Shown in pieces: positions 23,099 through 35,200 of a stretch of 64,000 bases of DNA (its first letter is position 1; every line of letters begins with the position of its first letter). Source of the stretch: Schoenoplectus triqueter (lineage: Eukaryota; Streptophyta; Magnoliopsida; Poales; Cyperaceae). The stretch spans positions 186,001 to 250,000 of the forward strand of contig CAXKVV010000043.1 of the NCBI GenBank assembly GCA_964058805.1, written 5' to 3'. A program made the position numbers and the translations under genes. The notes beneath the pieces were generated by a model that ran no database searches, was not told the origin of the DNA, and was given only the letters and a program-made list of their open reading frames with translations.

Positions 23099-25247
23099 GG
23101 ATAGAAAGAAAAGCTGAAGCAATCAAGCAAAGCATGCAGGCCCCACCGCCCCAGCTCCACTAAACGCGAACTAACGAATGCTTAGCTTAACGCTGAAAAA
23201 TCTGGACCAAACTAACTAACTAATCATTTCTTACACTCCAAAGTCCAAAGTCCAAACTATTAGGGAACAGATCTAACCTTATGTCTTCACCAGTTTTCAT
23301 ATATTTCAACTACTAAAGTTTCTCTCTTTTGCTTCCATTCCACCCACGCACGGACATGGTAAGTTGGTAACCAGATCAGACACTCGGACACTCCGAGGGA
23401 GGGAGCGCGCTTTTCAGTTTTCATCCAGCTCAATCTCACCCCTCCGCTCCGTCTCCCCAAAACCACAACTCTTCTTTCTTACTTATTCCTTTTCCACATT
23501 CTGGAGTTTGGGCGACTGTTGTGTTGCTACTCAAATCACATGATTCGGATGCCTATAGCCCCGCTCCCTTGATCACTGATAGTGAGGAGGGAACCAGAGA
23601 TGGCTTATTTTGTTCCTTGCATTCTTCTCCTGCTTTTTCTTTTGCCATTTGTTGCCGCTCAAATGCCGGGTATAATTTCTCAATCATTTCTTTGACTTTT
23701 CATCATATTATTCATCTTCTCTGCATAAATTTATAGTGGAAACAAATACCCAGTTTACTGAATCTCTTTCCGAATTATATATCAATCTGCTACAGTGCTC
23801 AAAATACTGTGCAGCTATTCATATGCCAATTGTTTACAAAATTTAACTGAAATTTCCCAACCTCTCTGGTATAGGTTTCATAAGTCTGGACTGTGGCGGT
23901 ACTGACCTCTACACCGATGATATCGGCCTCAAGTGGGCACCAGATGACAAGTTCCTCTTTGGCCAGCGGGCCAATATCTCAGCCCCAAACCCCACCAAAC
24001 GGCAGTATACAACAGTACGTACTCGTACCAGATACTTGGTATGAGCCACATTTCTTTACAGAAACTTTGACAATAGCAATGTTTACCCCAAATTCGACCT
24101 CTCTCTTGGTGCCAATCCCTGGAGCACGATTGTGATTTCAGATGCTTACAGTCCTGAGATTGTAGAGCTGGTGCTGTTGGCCTCTCAACCAACTCTAAGT
24201 GTTTGTATCTCTAATGCCAGAACCGGCTTGCCTTTCATTTCTACACTTGCGCTGAGACAGTTCAATGGGTTGGTATACTATACCCAGGTTGAGGCCCGTT
24301 TTTTTCTTAGTCTAACCGCCAGAATAAATTTTGGTGCTGAGAGTAATGATTCTATAAGGTATCATATATTTAATCTTTTATTTATTTTTATAACACTGTT
24401 TTGATTGTACTGCAAAATACCATATGAAAGATTAATGTATAAGATCTGAGGCAAATAACTAAGACATAGATATATGATAATCACCAGTAGCATCCCAATG
24501 TTGTAAAAAAATTATTACAAATGGTACCTTCTTGTTACTAACAATAAAAAAAACTAAGATTTAAACAACTCATCACCTGATTGTAATTTTAGCAGTCATG
24601 CATGCAGTTGGATGTTTTACTGGTACCACTTGCTAGTAAGATTAACCACCGAATGATAACACCTAAGAAACTAATTATCTATGAACTCAGTTACATCCAG
24701 GAAGTACTTTATAAGCTTCTTTTGAATATATTTATTGACAAAAAATGTTCCAGGTACCCAGATGACCCATTTGACAGGATATGGCAATCAGATTCTGTTA
24801 AAAGAGCAAACTACCTAGTTGATGTCGATCCTGGTACAGAGAAAATTTCAACTACATCCCCTATATATATAGGTTTTGATGAAATGCCCCCGGAAAAGGT
24901 CATGCAAACAGCTGTATTAGGTCAAAATGGTACTCTTAACATATCGACTAGACCTCGAGAGTTTCTCTGCAAATGCATGGGCATTTTCTTACTTAGCTGA
25001 AATTGAAGATTTGCCCTCAGATGAAATCAGAAAGTTCAAGTTGTTTGTGCCGGGTCGACCTGAGTTCAGCAAACCAACCATAAATGTGCAAGAGAATGGT
25101 GGAGGGAAAAACGGGCTGTATGAACCGGGTTTTTAGAACATTTCTCTCCCTTTTGTTTTCTCATTTGGGTTTAGAATAATGAATGATTCATCAAGGGGGC
25201 CCATTTTGAATGCCTTACAAATATATGGATATCAATATCGGCTCTCT

Positions 25248-25472
25248 TGTTAGCGACAATACACAAGATGAAGATTTGCAGAAGAGATATCACACACGAG
25301 ATGTAACATAACATTAGTCATAGAAGATATATAGTGTATTATTCTGTTAGGCTATTAGTTTGTTATGCTCTTTCAGTTTTTGCTAGCACTCTATAAGAAG
25401 CTATTGTAATCTAAACAATTGAGTAATGAAATCAATCAGTTATTCATCTCTCTTTTTTCTTTAGCCTTAACA
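25248..25472 (+). repeat. 5' LTR of copia C
   Basis: Begins TGTTAGCGAC and ends CCTTAACA, directly followed by the primer-binding site. Confidence 0.95.
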
Positions 25473-25544
25473 TGGTATCAGAGCATCTCGTAAACGCTAA
25501 GATTGCTTAAAAAAAAAATTTCCGCGTACACTCTGCTTTTGTGA

Positions 25545-26328
25545 ATGGCTGATACATCTTCTACCCTCGCTTCTTATCCGTTTTCTTACCAATTACCACT
25601 CAAATTGAACCATAATAACTACTTATCCTGGAAGTATCTTGTTCTTCCTCATGTGCGAGGTCATGACTTGCTTGGATACCTTGATGGATCTCGCCCAGCT
25701 CCGCCTGAAACGATTTCTACCGGTGCTAATCCAGCATTCAAGATCTGGTCTCGGCAGGATCAATTACTTCTCGCCTGGTTGCTCAGCTCTATCTCCGAGT
25801 CTGTAGTCTCCCAGGTGGTTCATTGTTCCACTTCAGCTGATCTGTGGTGCGAATTGCAGTTGCGTTTCTCTTCTCAGTCTCTGGCCTGCGTCATGGACAT
25901 CAAAATGCAACTTCACTCGTTACAGAAAGGTCATCTTTCAATGCAAGATTATCTTGATCAAAAGCGGTCACTCACTGATCGGCTTCGCTTGATTGGATCG
26001 CCTGTTTCCAATGAAGATTTGCAGCTCTTCATTCTTCATGGATTGATTGAATGTTGAATATGATCCTTTAATTGTTTCTCTGAATTTCAAACCTACTGTT
26101 GTACCATTCAATGAACTTGCTGGGATTTTGCTTACTCATGAGCAACGCCTTCAGAAAAATGTTGTTACTTCAGCTGTCATCCCATCCTCTGTTTCAATTC
26201 CAGCCTCTCTCACTCCTTCTCAAATGCCTCAAGCTCACATTGCAGTAGACAACTTATCTTCTGCTATTACTGAAGCTGATCTCTTTTCTCAGTTTCAAGC
26301 CTTTTTAACCTCTAAGAATGGTTCTTGA
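25545..26328 (+). pseudogene. copia C gag, frameshifted
   Basis: The start MADTSSTLASYPF and the block LNHNNYLSWKYLVLPHV are typical of copia gag N-termini, and a gag-type helix-rich region follows. The frame stops at 26057 and resumes one base over at 26047, so one indel breaks it. A zinc-knuckle remnant (CQLCAKKGHTADRCY in another frame) lies near 26393-26440, showing a second shift. Confidence 0.85.
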
Positions 26329-26550
26329 CGAAACAAACTCTCTTCTAAGGGTACTTCTTCAGCAAATGACTCTTCTGACAAGCCAACTTGTCAACTCTGT
26401 GCTAAGAAAGGTCATACGGCTGACAGATGCTACAAACGCTTTGTTTCAACCTATAAACCACCACCACCACGTTTCCAATCACGTGTCAGATCACCCTCTC
26501 CTCAGGCGCTGCTGGTTCAACCTGGATCTGCACCTCCTGAGTCTTGGTAC

Positions 26551-27398
26551 ATGGATTCTGGGGCTTCAGCTCATGTCATTCCAGACTTAAACTGTTTCAC
26601 CTCTTATTCTCCATATAGTGGCACTGATCAACTTCAGATTGGTGATGGGAAAGGTTTGCCTATTTTGCATATTGGTTCTTCGTCTTTGGTTACATCTTCT
26701 AAACCTTTGGTCTTAACCAATATGTTACATGTGCCTTCAATATCCAAACCCTTGCTTAGCATAAGCCAACTGGTAACTGACAATAATATTATTGTGGAAT
26801 TTAATGCATCTTCTTATCTTATCAAGGATCGAGTCACCAATCAAGTTCTTCTTCAAGGAGTATTGCATAATGGGCTATACTTGCTGGCTTCTTCATTTTC
26901 TGGTCCTCAAGCTCATACCTGTGTTGTAGCAAGTCTTCACACCTGGCACCAACGTTTGGCACACACTTCTTCTTCAGTATTAAAACATCTTGTGTCTTTT
27001 AATCTTGTTTCTTGTACTACATCTGTTTTTGATGTTTGTGAATTATGTTCAAAGGCAAAATCTAGTAGACAACCATTTGTCTCTTCCAATACCAGATCAA
27101 CCAAATCTTTAGAACTGATACATTGTGATTTGTGGGGTCACTCTCTCCAGTGGTTTCTCATCAAGGTCACAAGTACTATGTTCTCTTTACTGATCACTTT
27201 TCTAGATTTAGCTGGATATATTTTTGTGCTCAAAAATCTGAAGTGCTTGCTGTGTTTACTCAATTCAAAGTGCTGGTTGAAATTTTGTTTTCAACAACAA
27301 TTAAAACCTTACAACTGGATGGTGGTACCGAATTCCTCCCGGTTATTAAAGCTAATCCCAAAATCCAAATTCATATTTCTTGCCCATATACACCATAA
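26551..27398 (+). pseudogene. copia C protease and integrase region, frameshifted
   Basis: The aspartic protease motif DSGA is at 26554. GAG-pre-integrase LHTWHQRLAH occurs at about 26935, and CELCSKAKSSR is the end of the zinc-binding part. ELIHCDLWG opens the integrase core at 27115. The core then shifts frame at about 27140 and continues in the frame 27132-27398 (YVLFTDHFSRFSW and TLQLDGGTEF). Confidence 0.85.
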
Positions 27399-27512
27399 CA
27401 AAATGGTGTGGTCGAAAGAAAATATAGGCAAATCGTTGAACTCAGTTTGGCCAGCATGTTTCATGCTCAAATACCTCTTTAGTACTGGTCTGATATTTTT
27501 GAAAGCATTGTC

Positions 27513-29789
27513 TTGGTTGTTAACAGAATACCTTCAGCATCCATTGATTTTCAAAACTCATTTGAGTTGTTGTTCAATCAAAAACCAGATTACCAGTTTT
27601 TCAGAATACTTGGCTGCAAGTGCTTCCCTTATACACACCCATATTCCTTGCACAAGCTATCTCCTAGATCCATCACATGTGTGTTCATTGGTTATTCCTC
27701 AGTTTACAAAGGATATAAGTGCTTAGATCTCACAACAAATAGAGTCTACATCTCTAGACATGTAGTCTTTGATGAGACGTCATTTCCTTTCAAAGATTTT
27801 AAATCTTCTTCTTCTCCAATAACTTCATCCCCTACTATCTCTCCACTGCAACTGCTGTCTATATCTCATCCAGCAGTCAATTCTGAGTCTGATATTGTAT
27901 CCTCTTCAGTTTCTATACCATCTACACCTTCTCCTCCTTGTACCAGTCATGCTCCAGCTATTGGTGCACTTCCTCCAATTCCTCCTATTACTCAGGTCTA
28001 TTCAAGAAGGTCTCAACCAATTTCTGATCAAATTACAACTACCACACCTTCCAAAAATGGTTCTTCTTTCCAAAATCCCACTAGTTCTTCTCACCCATTG
28101 GTAACCCGTGCCAGATCAAAATTAAGCTCTCACCAACCCAAAGACTTACTTGTTACAAATCAATCACTGCCCCCACATGACCTAGACCCTACTTCTTACA
28201 CTCAAGCATCCAAAGATATTTGTTGGAGATCTGCCATGGCTCAAGAGCTCAGTGCATTAGCTCAAAACAATACTTGGAGTTTGGTTCCAGCGTCAGAAGC
28301 ACAAAATGTGGTTGGCTGTAAATGGGTGTTCAAAACCAAAAGAAAATCCACTGGTGAAATTGAGAGGCATAAGGCTCATTTAGTTGCAAAAGGTTATACT
28401 CAAGAAGCCGGGTTAGACTATACTGATACATTCAGCCCAGTAATCAAACCGACAACCATTCGTTTGGTTCTTTCTTTAGCTGTCACATATCACTGGCTTA
28501 TCAAACAACTCGACATAAACAACGCATTCCTTCATAGAAATCTGAATGAAACTATCTCTATGGCACAACCACCAGGTTTCTCTGACCCTTTACATCATAA
28601 TCATGTGTGCAAATTACATAAAGCGTTGTATGGGTTGCGTCAATCACCTAGAGCTTGGTATCAAAAGTTAAGTGAAACACTTGTTCTCCTTGGTTTTAAG
28701 CCGGCTTCTTCTGATCCATCTCTCTTTCTGTATCGCAAGGGAGCATATTTGGTATTTTTGTTAGTCTATGTAGATGACATTATTCTCGCAGGGAATAACA
28801 CCTCTCTATTGCATTATTTCACTAAACTTTTGGATCAGAAATTTACTATAAAAGATCTTGGCAATCTTCATTTCTTTTTGGACATTGAAGTCACTCAACA
28901 TGACACCGGGCTCATTCTCACTCAATTACGTTATATATACATCATTCTGGAGCGAGCAAAGATGACAGGTGCAAAACCTATCTCAACACCTATGGCTCCT
29001 TCACCTGCATTGTCCAAATTTGACGGCATAAGCATGTCGGATTCTTTACTCTATCGCAGCATTGTTGGCACACTTCAGTACGCAACAATCACAAGGCCAG
29101 ATATAGCTTTTGCTGTTAATTGTGTTTCTCAATTCATACATAATCCATTTGAGCTTCACTGGGTAGCTGTTAAACGTATACTTCGCTATCTCAATGGATC
29201 ACTTGATCATGGTTTACGTATTTGTGCATCCAGTGATAACAAGTTGTATGGTTTTTCTGATTCGGATTGGGCAGGCTGCCCTGACGACAGAAAATCGACA
29301 ACTGGATATCTTATATTTCTAGGTCCAAATCTTATTTCTTGGTGTTCAAAGAAGCAACCAACGGTAGCACGTTCCAGCACAGAGGCTGAGTACCGAAGTC
29401 TTGCTATGGCTGCAGCTGAATTAGTGTGGTTGCGCAGTTTACTGCGTAAGCTGGGTGTTGCACTACCATCTTCAATTTTGTGGTGCGATAACCTTGGTGC
29501 AACTTTCTTAGCATCAAATCCAGCGTTTCACACTCGAACCAAACACATAGAACTTGACTGCCATTTCGTGCGAGAGAAAGTAGCTGACGACACTTTATGT
29601 GTAAGGTTTATTTGCTCGCAAGATCAGCTAGCTGACACTTTAACAAAGTCGCTCTCTTCATCTCGTTTTCTCTCTCTTAGATCCAAGCTTACTGTAACAT
29701 CAATTCCAGTCCGCTTGAGGGGGCATGTTAGCGACAATACACAAGATGAAGATTTGCAGAAGAGATATCACACACGAGATGTAACATAA
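27513..29789 (+). CDS. copia C integrase C-terminus, reverse transcriptase and RNase H (open 758-codon fragment)
   Basis: This is an uninterrupted frame, but it does not begin at a genuine ATG; it is the 3' two-thirds of the polyprotein after a frameshift. Visible blocks are the integrase tail (LGCKCFPYTHPYS), a serine/proline-rich linker, RT motifs (VVGCKWVFKTK, QLDINNAFLH, LYGLRQSPRAWYQ, catalytic LVYVDDIIL at about residue 418) and RNase H (FSDSDWAGCPDDRKSTTGY, ARSSTEAEYRS, DQLADTLTKSL). The frame runs into the 3' LTR before stopping. In the host it sits inside a dead gene on the same strand. Confidence 0.9.
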   Translation: MVVNRIPSASIDFQNSFELLFNQKPDYQFFRILGCKCFPYTHPYSLHKLSPRSITCVFIGYSSVYKGYKCLDLTTNRVYISRHVVFDETSFPFKDFKSSSSPITSSPTISPLQLLSISHPAVNSESDIVSSSVSIPSTPSPPCTSHAPAIGALPPIPPITQVYSRRSQPISDQITTTTPSKNGSSFQNPTSSSHPLVTRARSKLSSHQPKDLLVTNQSLPPHDLDPTSYTQASKDICWRSAMAQELSALAQNNTWSLVPASEAQNVVGCKWVFKTKRKSTGEIERHKAHLVAKGYTQEAGLDYTDTFSPVIKPTTIRLVLSLAVTYHWLIKQLDINNAFLHRNLNETISMAQPPGFSDPLHHNHVCKLHKALYGLRQSPRAWYQKLSETLVLLGFKPASSDPSLFLYRKGAYLVFLLVYVDDIILAGNNTSLLHYFTKLLDQKFTIKDLGNLHFFLDIEVTQHDTGLILTQLRYIYIILERAKMTGAKPISTPMAPSPALSKFDGISMSDSLLYRSIVGTLQYATITRPDIAFAVNCVSQFIHNPFELHWVAVKRILRYLNGSLDHGLRICASSDNKLYGFSDSDWAGCPDDRKSTTGYLIFLGPNLISWCSKKQPTVARSSTEAEYRSLAMAAAELVWLRSLLRKLGVALPSSILWCDNLGATFLASNPAFHTRTKHIELDCHFVREKVADDTLCVRFICSQDQLADTLTKSLSSSRFLSLRSKLTVTSIPVRLRGHVSDNTQDEDLQKRYHTRDVT

Positions 29790-29950
29790 CATTAACCATA
29801 GAAGATATATAGTGTACTATTCTGTTAGGCTGTTAGTTTGTTATGCTCTTTCAGTTTTTGTCAGCACTATATAAGAGGCTATTGTAATCTAAACAATTGA
29901 ATAATGAAATCAATCAGTTATTCATCTCTCTTCTTTCTTTAGCCTTAACA
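29726..29950 (+). repeat. 3' LTR of copia C
   Basis: Same length as the 5' LTR with about ten substitutions and no indels. It is followed by the second TCTCT target copy and the rest of the host exon. Confidence 0.95.
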
Positions 29951-30962
29951 TCTCTGGATGGTAAGTAATTGTTGACAATATTCAGAAATCACTTGCACTG
30001 GGAATTTCTATACCTACGTATTTTCAATAAATCCCTAAACTACTATTTCCTCATCTATTCATGTGATAATGAGGGTAATTTGGAAAATATTAAAGAAATG
30101 GGCATGTTATAGGGAATTCTGTCTTGGATATTAGTTAGCTGTAGATGTGATATTCGTGCTTTATAGTTGTATTCATAATTTAGCATAGATAACATGTTGG
30201 TACTGTTGGTTTGATACAGTTGTGTATCAATGGACTAACAATGTTACAAGTTTATTATGGGTACCTTGTAATGATATCATAAGGTTCACTCTACTTACAT
30301 ATTTCAGCTTTGAAATTATATCCCACTTTGAAAATTTTGTAGCAACTACCATGGCTGGGTTTGTCTCGAACTACCCGCAAGCAGTGTGGGCACAAGAAGG
30401 CGGTGATCCATGTCTACCTGCTTCATGAACTTGGGTTGAGTGCAGCGCTGATCCACAACCCCAAATTGTTTCAATGTATGTATCTTTTTAAAGATCCGAA
30501 CAATGTTGATAGTAACCTACTTTACTTATCTGATTTATTAAAGATCCGATCAATGTTTCTTCCCCTTTTCTATGCACAGTTCAGATGCATTGTGACAATT
30601 GGGGGAGGATTAGTACTTGGATGCTTTCATGCTTTGTTGGGCTATAAGTGATATATTATATGTTTTCTAAGCGTTTTGCATGAAATCCGTTTTTTCAAGG
30701 TTTTGACAGGATATTTTTTAACTCATGACAATAATTTATTCCTATTGGGTTCACTTTTTTTTTCTTTTGCAATATGTTGTCCGGGAAGGGCATAACTGAA
30801 AATATTCCTTCTGAGCTCACAAAGCTATCTGCATTGGTTGAACTGTACGTTATTATCACTCATTATTATTATTATTATTTCTCATTCCTATATAAATTTA
30901 AGTTTGCATAATTACCCCTACAAGTACATATTATTTATTTCATGCCTGAGACTATTCCTTTC

Positions 30963-31254
30963 TAGAGGTGGCAATCGGGCGGGTCGGGTCAGTTTGACTT
31001 TCTGGAAGAAATCGGGTCGGGCCGGGTCGGGTCAGGGTCGGGTCGGGTCGGGTCAATTTACATGTTGTGTTTTTTCAGATCGTTGATAGATTTCGATTGG
31101 ATTGAAGGCCATTTGATCTCGGGTCGGGTCGGGTCAGGTCGGGTTCAAGTCGGGTCGGATCAGTTTGACTTTCTTAAAAAATCGGGTCGGGTCGGGTTCG
31201 GGTCCGGACGGGTCGGGCGGGTTTGTCGGGTCGGATCGGGTTCTGCCACCTCTA
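30963..31254. mobile_element. 292-bp hAT-type MITE built of GGGTC repeats
   Basis: Terminal inverted repeats TAGAGGTGGCA...TGCCACCTCTA are flanked by a perfect 8-bp duplication TTCCTTTC (30955-30962 and 31255-31262), the size made by hAT transposases. The interior is mostly variants of GGGTC, split by two copies of a TCAGTTTGACTTTCT block about 180 bp apart. It lies in the intron after the first LRR exon of the receptor-kinase pseudogene. It does not code for protein. Confidence 0.88.
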
Positions 31255-32118
31255 TTCCTTTCCCTTAGGTTATTAGTGCATGAAATTTGATAAGCAACTA
31301 ACTAGCAAGTAATGCTGCACCATGAGTTGTGCAAAAGTCATATGTGCAACCAAAAAGGTTTGTAGGGTTATATATGAAGAACTGTTACATATCTTCTTCT
31401 TCTTTTCTGACTTCTTTTTGTTATTTAAAAAAAAAATCAATTAAAAGTCTATTTTATATAGGCATCTTGATGGGAACTCATTTTCCGGTTCAATACTTGA
31501 TTTTGGTGAATGCTAAAAAATGGAGACCATGTAAGATGCTAAATTTTTTTCTCTCTCCCCCATAGATTTTGGGTGAGTTTAATATGTATGTCAATTTTTC
31601 ATGGCAGACATTTGAAGAATAATGAATTTTCTGATGGATTGTCATCATCTTTTGGCGACCTACCAAATTTAAAAGAATTATAAGTCTTAGTTCTGAAAAC
31701 TTCTGAAAGCTTTGCTCCTAGCAAACTTACTTGACCAGCAGTTTCCTTGGTGTTGATTACTCATTTACAAGTACATAAATTTGATAAATGAAAGTTATGC
31801 TGATCTAAAGGAATGATAATTTACAGAAAATATTAAAAGACAATTTGAATTGTTGTTAATGGAAGATGAAATTTGAGTTTTTGTGATTGAAACTAGTCTT
31901 TAATCATTTTATTCTTTATGGGATTCAAACTTAAAATGCATAGTATATTTCGAAGCTTCATGTTGTACATCTTTAGCTATTTTACTATTTTCATCAATTT
32001 TTAAGTAATATTCTGATAATTTCTATCAAAATAAATGTAGGTACGTCCAGAACAACAAGTTATCTGGTGTAATACCGCCAGGTCTAATCAAGAAAATTAT
32101 CATATTTAAGTATGTTAT

Positions 32119-32273
32119 AGTTGAGATTTGTACAGCCGAGCTAATCTAATTTAGATTGCTTTTCTAATTGGTTACTTTCCTAATTGGTTAAAATTGTAGT
32201 CTATATAAGTGTATGTTGTAACAATGAAGAAATAAGAATTTGTTTTTCAATCAATCTCTTCTCTACCTTTCCA
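32119..32273 (+). repeat. 5' LTR of copia B
   Basis: About 155 bp, from TTGAGATTTGTACAG to CTACCTTTCCA. The first two bases differ from the canonical TG seen in the 3' copy, so the precise start is uncertain by a few bases. Confidence 0.7.
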
Positions 32274-35200
32274 ATTTGGTATCAGAGCCAAACCCTAGAC
32301 GTGATGCTACAGTACTCGCGCTCCTCTACAGTGCCCCCGTGGCTGCTACAACGCCGTCTTTACAGGAATCAAAGTGCTATAGTATCTGTGTAGCCCTGCA
32401 CAACAGTAACCTCACCTCCGCTACAGTACCTCCTCCTTAAGGTGAGTCTGTGAGGGGAGGGGGGCGATACCCTACTGATCTCGAAAAAAGAGTTGAGATG
32501 AGGAAGATCTAGATGAGAGAAATATATGTGTTTAGAGATAGTTGTGTTACGAACTGATATTGTGTAGAAGATCAGAAAGTAGGTGTGAGTTGTGTGATCG
32601 GAGAAGGGATATCAAGCATGAGTTTTTGAAGAGATGGATACAATTTTCAAGAAATTAGGCGAGGAGAAGATGAAAGCCTTGATCAGATTCATGAAGGCAT
32701 CTGAGACCCCAACATTAGCACAACCACCGATGAAGTTAGATCTTCCATCAGTGGATATAAAATTAGATGGACCAGGAATTTACCTGAGTTGGTCACGACG
32801 TATCACATGTGCCTTAGGAGGAAAGCGCCTGGATGGCTTTCTGATAGGAAAGGAGAAAGAGCCGGCCACGGGAACAACTGAGTCGGAAGAGTGAAAAGCT
32901 ACGCACATATTGTTGTACACGTGGTTACTCAACTCGATGGTCCAGTCGATTGCCATGACAGTTGATATGCCTCAGAGCGTACATGACATTTGGCCCAAAT
33001 TACGAAGGACCTATGCAAGGGCTGAGAACAACATGCGCGTATTTCAAATCAAGCGAGAGATAGATGCAGTGGTTCAGGAAAATATTATGATACAAGAGTA
33101 TGCCATAGAACTAGAAAGACTATAGGCAGACTATGATTACTTCTTATCATTGGCAAGTTGCAATGATCCAGAGTGCAAGAGTGGGGAGATCCGCTCTCAC
33201 GATAGGACTATACAGTTCTAAGGGAATCTAAATCCGACATTTGATCAGAGGAGAGCGATGCTCCTGTCCCAGACAAATATTCCCCCATTGGAGGAAGCAA
33301 TTGCGGCTATGATACAGGAAGAGAGCCCTATGAAGTTGCATTCTGATGCTAATGGAAGCGTAGAGATACGGTCGGCATTGGTAGTCTCAAACTCAGGTAT
33401 GATAGGAGTTCAGGGGGAGACTCGCATGTGCTACAATTACGGAGAAGTTAGGCACTTGAGCAAGGTTTGTCCCAAGCCAGCCCAGAAGAGAGACATAAGT
33501 GGACGTGGACAAAATGCAGGCCAAGGTCATGGTTGAGGTGGTCATAGAGATGGTAGAGGTGTTCACCATAGAGGCTACCGGACAAATCTGATGGTAATAG
33601 ATGAAGATGAAGAAGGTGGCATCCACTTCATTCTTAATCAGAGGTAACACTACTACTTATGTACATTCAACCAAAGGTACTAATAATACACATGTTCTTG
33701 CGTCCATATCCACCACTAAATCACCTGAATGGATAGTGGATTCTGGTGCATCCCGGCATGTGATAGGTAATGCTAGTGAGTTTTTCTCTTACACTCGCCT
33801 AGCGGTGCCATAAAGCATTCAGATTGTTGATGGTACCACACAACCAGTGGTTGGTAAGGGTACAGTAAACCTCTTACTGTTAGTATCATTATATTTCAAT
33901 TAAAATGTATTGTCTTTTTTGATATTCTTAAGGTGATTTTTCAAGATAAGAGAATTAGTCGGAGACTGGGGACTAACACGTGGCGTAATGGGATGTGGTA
34001 CTTGGACCGAGTGAGGCTAGACTCAACGTTGACATCTATGGTTGAGAAGACATGTGTTGGAGGATCTGGTATGAGTGTGGAGGATGAGTTGTTGTATCAT
34101 CGACGCATGGGATATTTTTTTTTTGGAGTTGTAAGTTTTGTGTATCCATCTTTATATGAAAAAGGCTAATAAGCAGAAACTTGTGTGTGATGCATGTGAG
34201 TTTGGCAAGCAAACTCGAAGCTCTTATATAAGCTCGGGTAATAGTAGTTTCAGTGTTTTTGATCTAATTCACTCAAATGTATGGGAACCTTGTTCCACAC
34301 CTACTATGAATGATTATAGATATTTTGTGAGTTTTATTGATTGTTTTTCTCATACTTGGTTATATTTGATGAAAAATAAAAGTGATGTGTTGCTTGTTTT
34401 AGAAAATTTCATAAGTCAATTCAGATTCAATACGGGGCAGTGGTAAAGATATTGAGGTATGATAATGGTACAGAATATACAAACAAGATGTTTGAGAAGT
34501 ATTTGTCAACTCAAGGTAAAAGGAGATTTGAGATGAATGAGAAGGTAGCCCTGGGAAATATCTTCTATGTAAAGTCTTGATTCCGGTACATGACCTTACA
34601 CATCAGCACATAATGGGGTAGCAGAAAAGAAAAATAAACCTCCTAGAGGTAGCTCGATGTATGATGATCTCGATGAATGTCCCAAAACACTTGTGGGGAC
34701 AAGCTGATAGTTGCTCAATTGATCAACAGAATGCCCTCGAGAGTATTAGAGTGACAAACTCCATTTGAGTTGTTGAAAGGTGATAATGGAGGAATTCTAC
34801 CATTAAAGGTATTTGGATATGTATGTTTTGTGAAATAGATCTATAGTGGGAAAGTTGGATCCCGAAACTGTAAAGTGTGTCTTTGTAGGGTATTCTAGAA
34901 CTCAAAAAAGACATATTTGCTGGAGTCTTGTGGAAAGAAGGTTGTTTGTAAGTATGGATGTGATATTTTGAGAGCACGAACCATACTAGTCGTTGGAGGT
35001 AACATCGCCCTTTGGTAACTCATCAGATATTGAGAGTATAAGAAGAGAGAGGAAGAATAGTAGTGGCAAGGTGGTAACTTTGGGAGTGACACCTTGTCCC
35101 ATGTCAAGGATGAAATCAGTTGAGGATGTGACAGAAACTGAGTTTGATACTGATATTGTTGGGGGTGAGACTCGGAGATTTGGAAATGTGTATGCAAGAA

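Larger units (their letters stand above)
25248..29950 (+). mobile_element. Ty1/copia retrotransposon C inserted in a receptor-kinase exon
   Basis: Two 225-bp LTRs (25248-25472 and 29726-29950) differ at about 10 positions (4.4%). A 5-bp target duplication TCTCT flanks the element exactly, and removing it plus one repeat rejoins the malectin exon. A TGGTATCAGAGC primer-binding site (initiator tRNA-Met) follows the 5' LTR and a CTTGAGGGGG purine tract precedes the 3' LTR. The gag frame starts at 25545 and is broken at about 26056. Protease (DSGASAHVI, 26554), GAG-pre-integrase and integrase lie in shifting frames. RT and RNase H remain open to 29789. The element is recent by LTR similarity but not autonomous. 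Confidence 0.96.

Noticed and set aside
25248..29950. Copia C as an autonomous, active element
   Set aside because: gag and integrase are broken by frameshifts and the LTRs differ by about 4%, so it cannot make a full polyprotein.
30963..31254. GGGTC array as interstitial telomeric or ribosomal spacer DNA
   Set aside because: The unit is not TTTAGGG, and hAT-type ends with an 8-bp duplication show it is a transposon.
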